From Confluentibacter flavum (GTDB lineage: Bacteria > Bacteroidota > Bacteroidia > Flavobacteriales > Flavobacteriaceae): a stretch of 61,572 nucleotides of DNA. Under the pieces are notes generated by a model. The model saw only the letters and a list, made by a program, of their open reading frames with translations. It was not told where the DNA came from and searched no databases. Below, one piece after another: positions 16,989-25,208 of the stretch. The translations under genes and the position numbers were made by a program. Within the stretch, counting starts at the first letter, position 1. Each line of letters begins with the position of its first letter. The stretch lies in assembly GCF_002843175.1 (NCBI RefSeq), contig NZ_PJEO01000040.1, positions 1 through 61,572 on the forward strand, in the 5' to 3' direction.

Positions 16989-18176
16989 ATGAAACGTGTT
17001 ATAGTAGGACTTTCGGGAGGTGTGGATTCTAGCGTTGCTGCCTTTTTATTAAAGGAGCAAGGTTATGAAGTGATTGGCTTGTTTATGAAAAACTGGCACG
17101 ATGATTCCGTTACCATTTCAAATGAATGTCCTTGGCTAGATGATAGCAACGATGCCATGTTGGTTGCGGATAAATTAGGAATTCCTTTTCAAACCATTGA
17201 TTTAAGTGAGCAATACAAAGAACGTATTGTTGATTATATGTTTAATGAGTATGAAAAAGGAAGAACTCCCAATCCAGATGTGCTTTGCAATAGGGAAATA
17301 AAATTTGATGTCTTTATGAAAATAGCCATGGAACTTGGAGCCGATTATGTGGCTACGGGTCATTATTGCAGAAAAGGCACCATTCAAAAAGATGGTAAAG
17401 ACATTTATCAATTGTTAGAAGGTGTTGACGATAATAAAGATCAATCCTATTTTTTATGCCAATTATCACAAGAACAATTAGCAAAATCATTGTTTCCGAT
17501 AGGTGAGTTAACAAAACCGCAAGTACGGGAGATTGCCACCAAATTGGATTTGGTAACAGCAGAGAAAAAAGATTCCCAAGGACTTTGTTTTATAGGTAAA
17601 GTTAAGTTGCCGGATTTTTTACAACAACAACTCAAACCAAAAGAAGGTATTATTGTTGAAGTTCCGAAAGAAAACATCATTTATAGCAAAAGCACACCGA
17701 CGTTTGATTCTAAGCAAGAGGAACTTCGATATTTAACCCAAAAAATTGATTATCATCTTGAAGATGGTACCATTGTTGGAAAACACCAAGGAGCGCATTA
17801 TTTTACAAAAGGGCAACGCAAAGGGTTGGCCGTTGGAGGTACAGCAGAACCTTTATTTGTTATTGAAACCAATGTGGATACGAATGTGATTTACACAGGA
17901 CAAGGTAAAGAACACCCCGGATTATATAAGAAAGCCTTATTTGTAACTAATGAAGAGTTGCATTGGATTCGTGAGGATTTAGCACTCAAAATAGATGACA
18001 CCATGCAAGTCATGGCTAGAATCCGTTACCGTCAACCATTACAAAAATCAACTTTATACAAAGTTGATAGAGGTTTGTATGTGGAGTTCGAACAACCACA
18101 ATCTGCCATAACAGAAGGGCAGTTCGTTGCTTGGTATTTAGATGAAGAGTTAGTAGGTTCTGGAGTAATTTCGTAA
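16989..18176 (+). CDS. mnmA: tRNA 2-thiouridylase MnmA
   Basis: A 395-residue enzyme that thiolates U34 of tRNA-Lys, -Glu and -Gln. The PP-loop [10 protein letters not shown] sits at about residues 8-17. Catalytic cysteines are C100 ([10 protein letters not shown]) and C200 (SQGLCFIGK). The tRNA-binding and beta-barrel domains follow, with [11 protein letters not shown] at about 275. The sequence after SGGVDSSVA includes [10 protein letters not shown], the usual variant in Bacteroidota. The start at 16989 sits exactly at the end of the 96-bp leader repeat. A subtilase gene follows after 26 bases. Confidence 0.95.
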   Translation: MKRVIVGLSGGVDSSVAAFLLKEQGYEVIGLFMKNWHDDSVTISNECPWLDDSNDAMLVADKLGIPFQTIDLSEQYKERIVDYMFNEYEKGRTPNPDVLCNREIKFDVFMKIAMELGADYVATGHYCRKGTIQKDGKDIYQLLEGVDDNKDQSYFLCQLSQEQLAKSLFPIGELTKPQVREIATKLDLVTAEKKDSQGLCFIGKVKLPDFLQQQLKPKEGIIVEVPKENIIYSKSTPTFDSKQEELRYLTQKIDYHLEDGTIVGKHQGAHYFTKGQRKGLAVGGTAEPLFVIETNVDTNVIYTGQGKEHPGLYKKALFVTNEELHWIREDLALKIDDTMQVMARIRYRQPLQKSTLYKVDRGLYVEFEQPQSAITEGQFVAWYLDEELVGSGVIS

Positions 18177-18202
18177 CTTGCTATCACCTAAATCGATAAG
18201 CG

Positions 18203-19813
18203 ATGAAAAAAGGCCTACTGTTTTTGATATTGCTGTTCTTTCAGATATATGTTAACGCCCAGCAAGATGCTTGGATATATTTAGCCGATAAGCAAAATGT
18301 CGCGGCTTCCGTTGCAAATCCCATTACCATTCTAACCCAAAAAGCAATCGATAGAAAAAACGGTCATGGCATAGCTATTGATGATCGTGATGTGCCTGTA
18401 AACGAAAGTTACATCACTCAGCTAAAAAACTCAGTAGGAATAACGGTTATGGCAAAATCCAAATGGTTTAATGCAGTACATATTAGAGGAAGTCAAACTG
18501 ATATTGAAGCACTGACAGGCTTGGGTTTTATTGCGTCAATAGATTTTGCCGATACAAGTTTAAACACAGCAAAACCAGTTTCGCAAAAGCATGCTTCTAA
18601 ACTTGAAAGTGAATTAATAACATTCAACTATGGAAATGCTTTCAACCAGATAGATATGATTAATGGCCATGAGTTACACCTTTTAGATTACACAGGGATG
18701 GGTATGACGGTTGCCGTTTTAGATGCCGGTTTTCCAAATGTCAATACAATGTCCGCTTTTCAAAGATTAAGAAATGCTACAAATATTATAGATGGCTATG
18801 ATTTTGTAAATAGAAATGCTAATGTGTATGCCAACACCACAAGTAGTCACGGCACATGGGTATTAAGCACTATGGCTGGTTATGTTCAAGATCAATACGT
18901 GGGAACAGCGCCTGATGCATCGTATTATTTATTTATAACCGAGGATGCTTTAAGCGAAAACCCAGTTGAAGAAAGCTATTGGGTTGAAGCAGCTGAACGT
19001 GCCGATAGTTTGGGAGTTGATGTGATCAACTCTTCTTTAGGCTATGGGAGTTTTTATGATAACACAAATTATAATTTTCCTGCATCTGATTTTGATGGAA
19101 ACACAACCTACATAACAAAGGGGGCTAACATTGCTTTCGAGAAAGGGCTATTGATTGTTAATTCTGCTGGGAACGAGGGAAGCGGTGGCATCAATGCGCC
19201 TGCCGATTCACCAAATGTATTGTCTATTGGAGCCGTAACCGCTGCTGGAACATATGCGTCTTTTAGTTCCGTAGGAAGCACCATTCAACCCACACAAAAA
19301 CCAGATGTTGTGGCACAGGGTCAGGCAAGTTATGTTGTAGATATCAATGATGTTATTGGCACGCTCAATGGCACCTCTTTTAGTTCACCTATTTTGGCTG
19401 GAGGCATTGTGTGTTTATGGCAAGCTTTACCAAATAAAACAAATGCTGAAATCATGCAGTTGGTAAGAGAATCGGCATCACAATATAATAATCCAGATTA
19501 TTTTTTAGGATATGGTATTCCTAATTTGTTAGCTGCATTGAATACAGAACTTTCAATTGATAATGATGAAGACAATCCCGAAGAGATTTTATTATTTCCA
19601 AATCCAAGTTCGGGAGAGGTGTACTTAAAATTACCTTCGGAAGAACCCTTCTGGACATTTAGTCTATATGATATTTTAGGAAGACAAGTCAATACGTTTC
19701 CGATTTTAGATGTGACTGATCCCATTGATGTTTCTTCATTATTAGATGGTTTATATATCGTAAAAATTGAATCCCCAAAAATTTCAAAAACGTTCAAACT
19801 CATTAAAAAGTAA
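18203..19813 (+). CDS. Subtilisin-like (S8) peptidase with T9SS sorting domain
   Basis: A 536-residue secreted serine protease. The signal peptide covers 1-19 (YVNAQQ). The catalytic triad is D174 (AVLDAGFPN), H216 (SSHGTWV) and S392 (NGTSFSSP). An inhibitor-like propeptide segment is likely before residue 130. Residues about 455-536 form a type A C-terminal domain of the type IX secretion system, with LLFPNPSSGEVYLKLP, LYDILGRQV and LDGLYIVKI. The protein should therefore cross the outer membrane and be surface-attached or released. The stop codon overlaps the next ATG by one base (TAATG). Confidence 0.93.
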   Translation: MKKGLLFLILLFFQIYVNAQQDAWIYLADKQNVAASVANPITILTQKAIDRKNGHGIAIDDRDVPVNESYITQLKNSVGITVMAKSKWFNAVHIRGSQTDIEALTGLGFIASIDFADTSLNTAKPVSQKHASKLESELITFNYGNAFNQIDMINGHELHLLDYTGMGMTVAVLDAGFPNVNTMSAFQRLRNATNIIDGYDFVNRNANVYANTTSSHGTWVLSTMAGYVQDQYVGTAPDASYYLFITEDALSENPVEESYWVEAAERADSLGVDVINSSLGYGSFYDNTNYNFPASDFDGNTTYITKGANIAFEKGLLIVNSAGNEGSGGINAPADSPNVLSIGAVTAAGTYASFSSVGSTIQPTQKPDVVAQGQASYVVDINDVIGTLNGTSFSSPILAGGIVCLWQALPNKTNAEIMQLVRESASQYNNPDYFLGYGIPNLLAALNTELSIDNDEDNPEEILLFPNPSSGEVYLKLPSEEPFWTFSLYDILGRQVNTFPILDVTDPIDVSSLLDGLYIVKIESPKISKTFKLIKK

Positions 19814-20754
19814 TGGCTAATAGAATTACGGAATTGTTCAATATCAAATATCCTATAGTTCAAGCAGGTATGGTGTGGAATAGTGGTTGGCGGTTGGCTT
19901 CGGCATCAAGTAATTCAGGTGTTTTAGGACTTATTGGGGCTGGCTCCATGTATCCTGAAGTGCTACGCGAGCATATTCAAAAATGTAAAAAAGCAACCCA
20001 TAAACCTTTTGGGGTTAATGTGCCATTGTTATATCCTAATATCCAAGAGATTATGGATATTATTGTAGATGAAGGCGTTAAGATTGTATTTACTTCAGCA
20101 GGAAATCCTAAAACGTGGACACCTTGGTTAAAGGAACGTGGTATCACTGTAGTGCATGTGGTAAGCAGTGTGAAGTTTGCTCTTAAAGCGCAAGAAGTGG
20201 GTGTTGATGCCGTGGTTGCTGAAGGTTTTGAAGCTGGAGGCCATAACGGAAGGGATGAAACTACTACTCTGACATTGATTCCTATGGTTAAGGAACACCT
20301 CCAAATCCCGTTGATTGCGGCAGGTGGGATTGCTACGGGGCAAGCTATGCTGGCGGTCATGATTTTAGGGGCCGATGGGGTGCAAGTCGGAAGCAGATTT
20401 GCAGCCAGTGAGGAAAGTTCGGCCCATATAGATTTCAAAAAATTAATTACCAGTACCAAAGAAGGTGGTACGCAGCTAACGTTAAAAGAATTAGCCCCGG
20501 TAAGATTGATAAAAAATAAGTTTTATAACGAACTACAGGAGCTATATAAAACGACACCAACTCCAGAACAACTACAAGAGTTATTGGGTAGGGGACGAGC
20601 AAAAAAAGGTATGTTTGAAGGCGATTTAGAAGAAGGTGAGCTAGAAATTGGCCAGGTTGCTGGATTGATACACGATATAAAGCCAGTTGCCAAAATTGTT
20701 GAAGATATGATTAAAGAGTTTGACCTTGCTAAAACTAGGGTTAAAGGTTTATAG
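19813..20754 (+). CDS. NAD(P)H-dependent flavin oxidoreductase (nitronate monooxygenase family)
   Basis: A 313-residue FMN-dependent TIM-barrel enzyme of the nitronate monooxygenase/FabK-like family. Visible motifs are PIVQAGMVWNSGWRLASA near the N-terminus, AEGFEAGGHNGRDE (catalytic-histidine region, about 135-148) and IAAGGIATGQAMLAVMILGADGVQVGSRF (phosphate-binding part of the barrel). The natural substrate is uncertain: nitronates in some members, enoyl-ACP in FabK. FabI is encoded elsewhere in this window. Its ATG overlaps the subtilase stop, so it is translationally coupled, although no functional link is evident. Confidence 0.85.
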   Translation: MANRITELFNIKYPIVQAGMVWNSGWRLASASSNSGVLGLIGAGSMYPEVLREHIQKCKKATHKPFGVNVPLLYPNIQEIMDIIVDEGVKIVFTSAGNPKTWTPWLKERGITVVHVVSSVKFALKAQEVGVDAVVAEGFEAGGHNGRDETTTLTLIPMVKEHLQIPLIAAGGIATGQAMLAVMILGADGVQVGSRFAASEESSAHIDFKKLITSTKEGGTQLTLKELAPVRLIKNKFYNELQELYKTTPTPEQLQELLGRGRAKKGMFEGDLEEGELEIGQVAGLIHDIKPVAKIVEDMIKEFDLAKTRVKGL

Positions 20755-20759
20755 AAACA

Positions 20760-20785
20760 AAAAGGGGAAATATATTTCCCCTTTT
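20760..20785. terminator. Perfect-palindrome terminator after the NMO gene
   Basis: AAAAGGGGAAATA and its exact reverse complement form a 26-bp palindrome six bases after the stop codon, ending in a T run. It should stop transcription in both directions. The rest of the 281-base gap is AT-rich and carries the MATE gene promoter. Confidence 0.85.
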
Positions 20786-21023
20786 ATACAAAAACCTCTA
20801 AATAGCTTTTGATCCCCTAAAATAAATAAAAAAATAAAATATTAACAAATCCTTCCGCAAGATTTGTCTCAAAAGCTGTGCGAATTTATACAAAAAAACT
20901 TACTTAAACACATAACTTAGTTAAAATTATTAACATTTGTTAATTTTTTTTAAATTCTTAGAAAAGCGTTTTTAAATTATTGAAAAAGTAATGATGAGTT
21001 CATTATAAGCAAAGTTTAAGAGT

Positions 21024-21031
21024 TACTTTTG
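21024..21031 (+). promoter_or_regulatory. -7 promoter box for the MATE gene, nearly leaderless
   Basis: TACTTTTG matches TAnnTTTG and is four bases from the ATG at 21036. As at guaA, transcription would start at or next to the initiation codon. Confidence 0.6.
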
Positions 21032-21035
21032 CAGC

Positions 21036-22412
21036 ATGCAATTAACACATTATACCAAAGAATTTAAATACAATTGGAAGTTAGCAGCCCCTGTTATGTT
21101 AGGTATGTTGGGGCATACTTTTGTAAGCTTTGTAGATAATATTATGGTGGGGCAATTAGGAACGGCCGAACTTGCTGCGGTTTCATTAGGCAATAGTTTT
21201 ATGTTTATTGCTATGTCTTTAGGAATCGGGTTTTCTACAGCTATAACACCTTTAATTGCTGAAACGGATTCTGAAGGTGATTTTATCAAAGGAAAATCAT
21301 CATTTAAACATGGTTTGTTTTTATGTACGGTTTTAGGTGTTTTACTTTTTCTAATGGTATTTTTTGCAAAACCGCTTATGTATTTAATGAAGCAACCAGA
21401 AGAGGTTGTTACGTTGGCAATTCCATATTTGGATTTAGTGGCAATTTCATTAATACCCTTAATTATTTTTCAAGGGTTTAAGCAATTTAGTGATGGTTTG
21501 TCTATGACTAGATACCCTATGTATGCTACAGTTTTAGCAAACATCTTAAACGTTATTTTTAATTATTTACTCATTTTTGGAAAATTCGGATTTCCAGAAT
21601 TAGGCATAGTTGGGGCAGCTTACGGTACGTTAATTTCCAGAATCATAATGGTATGGTGTTTATGGTGGATTCTAAAAAATAAAGAAAAATCGAAACCTTT
21701 TGTGACCCAGATCAAGTTTTTTGTTTTGGAAAGATCAATGCTAAAAAAAATCATAAACCTTGGAGCACCAAGTGCCATGCAAATGTTTTTTGAAGTGGCC
21801 ATTTTTACGGCAGCTATTTGGCTGAGTGGTTTGTTGGGGAAAAATCCACAAGCGGCAAATCAAATTGCATTAAACTTGTCATCCATGACATTTATGGTAG
21901 CTATCGGTTTAAGCGTCGCTTCCATGATTCGCATTGGAAACCAAAAAGGATTACAGAATTATGTTGAGTTAAGACGCATTGCTTTTTCTATATTTTTATT
22001 AGGCATTATTTTGGCTATTGGTTTTGCGATTTTGTTTTTTAGTTTAAATAATTTTTTACCAAAATTATATGTTGATTATAATGATGCTGAAAATTTAATT
22101 GATAATATGGAAGTGGTAAACATCGCCTCTAAATTATTGATTGTAGCTGCTATTTTTCAAATAAGCGATAGTGTTCAAGTGATTTTTTTAGGGGCTTTAC
22201 GTGGACTTCAAGATGTTAAAGTTCCAACCATCATAACGTTTATTTCCTATTGGCTTATTGGGTTTCCGGTGAGTTGGTTTTTAGGCAAAGAAGATGCTTA
22301 TGGCAGTATTGGTATTTGGTTAGGTTTGTTGGCAGGACTTTCAACTGCCGCTATTTTATTGTATATTCGATTTAATTATTTGACAAAAAAGTTAATTTTG
22401 TCCAACAACTAA
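21036..22412 (+). CDS. MATE family efflux transporter
   Basis: A 458-residue inner-membrane antiporter of the MATE family with 12 predicted membrane segments. Family signatures include the N-terminal APVMLGMLGHTFVSFVDNIM, GQLGTAELAAVSLGNSF, and PSAMQMFFEVAIFTAAIWLS opening the second half. Members export cationic drugs or metabolites using Na+ or H+. Substrate and ion cannot be assigned from sequence. The length is normal. A 75-residue conserved gene follows after 30 bases. Confidence 0.92.
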   Translation: MQLTHYTKEFKYNWKLAAPVMLGMLGHTFVSFVDNIMVGQLGTAELAAVSLGNSFMFIAMSLGIGFSTAITPLIAETDSEGDFIKGKSSFKHGLFLCTVLGVLLFLMVFFAKPLMYLMKQPEEVVTLAIPYLDLVAISLIPLIIFQGFKQFSDGLSMTRYPMYATVLANILNVIFNYLLIFGKFGFPELGIVGAAYGTLISRIIMVWCLWWILKNKEKSKPFVTQIKFFVLERSMLKKIINLGAPSAMQMFFEVAIFTAAIWLSGLLGKNPQAANQIALNLSSMTFMVAIGLSVASMIRIGNQKGLQNYVELRRIAFSIFLLGIILAIGFAILFFSLNNFLPKLYVDYNDAENLIDNMEVVNIASKLLIVAAIFQISDSVQVIFLGALRGLQDVKVPTIITFISYWLIGFPVSWFLGKEDAYGSIGIWLGLLAGLSTAAILLYIRFNYLTKKLILSNN

Positions 22413-22442
22413 CAACCATCAACGAATAACCAATAACTAAAC

Positions 22443-22670
22443 ATGAGTCTTCCAAAATTTATTTTAGGTGATAACACCAATTATCCAAGTGCTATTTATG
22501 TCATTCATACCGAATTCCCCAGGTTTATTATTAATCTAGAAGACGATGAGGTAGAATGGTTTGAGGATTTTGATCAAGAAGATGAAAAGGAACTTGAGAT
22601 GGAAACGGAGAACATGATTAAACTTGCCACCGAGTTTTACGATAGTGAAATAGCTAAATATGAAGAGTAA
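22443..22670 (+). CDS. Conserved small acidic protein, function unknown
   Basis: A 75-residue very acidic protein: LEDDEVEWFEDFDQEDEKEL in the middle, FYDSEIAKYEE at the C-terminus. I do not recognise a characterised family. It looks like a conserved flavobacterial hypothetical found near envelope genes. The A/C-rich leader (ACCAATAACTAAAC) resembles other flavobacterial translation starts here. It lies between the MATE and PAP2 genes with short gaps on both sides, so it is probably in their operon. Confidence 0.7.
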   Translation: MSLPKFILGDNTNYPSAIYVIHTEFPRFIINLEDDEVEWFEDFDQEDEKELEMETENMIKLATEFYDSEIAKYEE

Positions 22671-22689
22671 TGCTTTTTAATTTTAATGA

Positions 22690-23280
22690 ATGATTGATAA
22701 AATTATAGAATACGACAAGCAACTGTTCTTGTTTTTAAACAATTTAGGCTCTCCAACTTGGGACTTACTATGGTTAATTATTACGGACGAACTTACTTTT
22801 ATTCCGTTGTATGCGATTTTATTGTTTTTGTTATATAAAAAGTTCGGAGTAAAAGTATTGTTGCTTTTTATTGTCATTGTTGCGGTCATGATCACTTTTA
22901 CCGACCAAATCACCAATGTTTTTAAGCGTGGTTTTGAGCGTCCCAGACCGTGTAGGGCAGAAGGTGTTATGGAGTACACACGTTTTATAGCTAAACGCTG
23001 TGGACTTTATGGTTTTTTCTCTGGGCATTCATCAAATTCTATGGCAGCTGCTGTATTTGCTGGCTTGTTATTAAAGCCCTATTATAAAAACCTACTGATT
23101 GTTTTATTAATTTGGAGTTTTATAGTGGCTTACAGTCGAATTTATGTTGGTGTGCATTATCCACTGGATATTGTGTGCGGACTAACATTTGGCGCTATAA
23201 CAGGATTCGCATTTTATAAGGTGAGCGTGTATATAATTCGACGTTATGTAGGAGAAATTAGATTAGATTCAGAGAATTAG
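22690..23280 (+). CDS. PAP2 superfamily phosphatase
   Basis: A 196-residue membrane phosphatase with five to six membrane helices. The three motifs of the PAP2 active site are present: KRGFERPRPC (about 77-86), SGHSSNSMAA (about 115-124) and YSRIYVGVHYPLD (about 148-160), which supplies the nucleophile histidine. Likely substrates are undecaprenyl pyrophosphate or phosphatidic acid or PGP-type lipid phosphates, and the sequence does not say which. It starts 19 bases after the small acidic gene. Confidence 0.88.
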   Translation: MIDKIIEYDKQLFLFLNNLGSPTWDLLWLIITDELTFIPLYAILLFLLYKKFGVKVLLLFIVIVAVMITFTDQITNVFKRGFERPRPCRAEGVMEYTRFIAKRCGLYGFFSGHSSNSMAAAVFAGLLLKPYYKNLLIVLLIWSFIVAYSRIYVGVHYPLDIVCGLTFGAITGFAFYKVSVYIIRRYVGEIRLDSEN

Positions 23281-23344
23281 GGACTGCATTAAATCTATAA
23301 GATTTTTATGCAACCTACCTTTATCGAAAAAATCACAAGATTTA

Positions 23345-23923
23345 CTACTGTTCTTCTGGAACTTCTTCTATAGGTACGGCAACTTTCACATCATCCCAAG
23401 CCATGGTTAAGGACAAATCCCCTGTAGTACTATCAAAACCTATGGTAAATTGTTCAACCGTTTTGTCAAGTTTATGCACAGGCACTTCAACATCTAAAAC
23501 ATCATAATTCGGGTCCCACATCGGTTTCATTTCGGTATCTACACCCCAAGAATATTGTTTGGAATTAAAAATAACGGTCCAAACCGTGTCTTTTGGTACC
23601 GACCATAAGGTATATTTCCCTACTGGTAGAGGCATGCCGTTTATTTCAAGAGGCTTGTTGGTCTCAAAGGTCGTCGCTTCATTAGCTCCAGTTCGCCAAA
23701 CTTCATTTAATGGCACTAAACCCCCAAAAATTTCACGTCCTTTTTTAGAGGGTCTGTTATAGAAAACCTCTAGTCTTAAATCGTTAAATTTATAAGCAAT
23801 CGTGTCTTTAGGGCTCAATCGGGCTGAAAAAATGTTTTCAACAAAATAAGAATATAAAAATAGGCCTACGGCTATTAATGATAAAAAAATTAAAAGTCGT
23901 TTTAAAAAGGTGTTCATAAGCAA
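23345..23923 (-). CDS. DUF2911 domain protein, membrane-anchored or exported
   Basis: A 192-residue protein with one N-terminal hydrophobic segment (about 6-24). Residues about 36-180 match DUF2911: LRLEVFYNRPSKKGREIFG, VPLNEVWRTGANEATTFE, then LPVGKYTLWSVPKDTVW and WGVDTEM. The family is common and uncharacterised in Bacteroidota, and the beta-rich domain is periplasmic or lipoprotein-associated. It is transcribed divergently from the ECF sigma operon and shares a 171-base gap with it. Confidence 0.85.
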   Translation of the reverse strand: MLMNTFLKRLLIFLSLIAVGLFLYSYFVENIFSARLSPKDTIAYKFNDLRLEVFYNRPSKKGREIFGGLVPLNEVWRTGANEATTFETNKPLEINGMPLPVGKYTLWSVPKDTVWTVIFNSKQYSWGVDTEMKPMWDPNYDVLDVEVPVHKLDKTVEQFTIGFDSTTGDLSLTMAWDDVKVAVPIEEVPEEQ

Positions 23924-24027
23924 TGTTTTATTTAATGGATAAAGATACTTTAAAAAGTATTAAATTATAAAATTCAAACGCAGATTTCATAGCTTTGATA
24001 TACCAACACAAAAAAAAAATATGTTTT

Positions 24028-24056
24028 TTGCAACACGCCACTTTTTTTGTCGTCTT
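24028..24056 (+). promoter_or_regulatory. Candidate ECF-type (autoregulatory) promoter
   Basis: TTGCAAC (24028-24034) and CGTCTT (24051-24056) are separated by 16 bases. An AAC-containing -35 element with a CGTC -10 element is characteristic of ECF sigma factors. Its position, about 40 bases before the sigma gene, suggests autoregulation. Confidence 0.5.
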
Positions 24057-24094
24057 TTAAAATGAACTAACTTAAAACCAAAAGTAAGGCTAGC

Positions 24095-24646
24095 ATGTTT
24101 CAAGTTGACATTATAGAACAATGTAAACAAAACAATAGGAAGGCACAATTGCAGGTATACAACCAGTACTGCAACGGGATGTATGTTGTTGCCAAACGAT
24201 TTTTGAATGATGCTGCCGATGCTGAAGATGTTGTGCAGGAAGCGTTTATTAAAGCGTTTTCTAAACTAGATCAATATAAAGCGGAAGTTACTTTTGGGGC
24301 TTGGTTAAAACGTATTGTTATCAATAAAAGTATCGATTTTTTAAAATCCAAAAAGCAACATTTGGTTGCATTGGATGAGGTGCACCTGAAAATTGTTGAT
24401 GCTACAAACGATGACAAATGGTTAGTTGACGATGCAATTACTATAAACGATGTAAAGGAAGCGATTAGTAAATTACCTGAGACCTATCAATATGTGGTAA
24501 TGCTTTATTTAATTGAAGGCTATGACCATCAAGAAATTTCAGAAATTTTAAATATTACAGAAGTCGCTTCACGTACACAATTATCTAGAGGTAGAGTAAA
24601 ATTACAAGAACTGTTAAAATTAAAAAAGAATGGCACGAGATATTAG
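24095..24646 (+). CDS. ECF-type RNA polymerase sigma factor
   Basis: A 183-residue sigma-70 family member of the extracytoplasmic-function type. Region 2 lies at about 20-85 (YNQYCNGMYVVAKRFLNDAADAEDVVQ, then FIKAFSKLDQY). Region 4 lies at about 120-175 (LPETYQYVVMLYLIEGYDHQ, then the helix-turn-helix EISEILNITEVASRTQLSRG). It overlaps the next gene by 17 bases, so the two are coupled. A candidate ECF promoter sits upstream. The natural signal is unknown. The downstream genes suggest an envelope function. Confidence 0.92.
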   Translation: MFQVDIIEQCKQNNRKAQLQVYNQYCNGMYVVAKRFLNDAADAEDVVQEAFIKAFSKLDQYKAEVTFGAWLKRIVINKSIDFLKSKKQHLVALDEVHLKIVDATNDDKWLVDDAITINDVKEAISKLPETYQYVVMLYLIEGYDHQEISEILNITEVASRTQLSRGRVKLQELLKLKKNGTRY

Positions 24647-25196
24647 GGACTTATTTAAAGATGAGGGGATACAACATGAAACCATGTATGAAAACCATCA
24701 AGAGAGATTTCTTAAAAAATTAGATAAGGCCTTGCCTGTTTCAAACAAACGCCACTTTAATTGGCTTCGAGTCGCTGCAAGTATTGTAGTGTTTTTGGGG
24801 TTGTCTTTTGGAGCTTACAATTATTTTAAAGCAACACCATTTGCAAATACAACGGTTGCTGAAACTAAACCTTTTGTTGTTAAAACGTTGGGCGATGTAT
24901 CTCCAGGACTTAAAAAAGTGGAAGATTATTATTTGGCGAGTATCAATTTAGAATTGTCTAAAATGGCATACACACCAGAAACCAAAGATTTGTTTGATGG
25001 ATATCTAGACCAGTTGGAAGGGCTTGATAAAGAATACCAACGTTTGTCTGTAGAATTAACAGAGTTGGGGCCAAACGAGTTAACCGTAAATGCCCTGATA
25101 GATAATTTAAAACTTCGTTTAAATCTTTTGTACCGTTTAAGATCGCAATTACAAGAATTACCTAATGATGTTGAAGACACATCAAAATCAATCTAA
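24630..25196 (+). CDS. One-pass membrane protein, putative anti-sigma partner
   Basis: A 188-residue protein with a short N-terminal cytoplasmic part (about 1-45), one membrane helix (about 47-66, ASIVVFLGLSFGAYNYF) and a C-terminal periplasmic part rich in helix (about 85-180, LKLRLNLLYRLRSQLQEL). The topology and the 17-base overlap with the sigma gene make it the likely anti-sigma factor. No zinc-binding ASD motif (HxxxCxxC) is visible, so this is inference from position and topology. Confidence 0.65.
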   Translation: MARDIRDLFKDEGIQHETMYENHQERFLKKLDKALPVSNKRHFNWLRVAASIVVFLGLSFGAYNYFKATPFANTTVAETKPFVVKTLGDVSPGLKKVEDYYLASINLELSKMAYTPETKDLFDGYLDQLEGLDKEYQRLSVELTELGPNELTVNALIDNLKLRLNLLYRLRSQLQELPNDVEDTSKSI

Positions 25197-25208
25197 AAAA
25201 ATCAAAAA

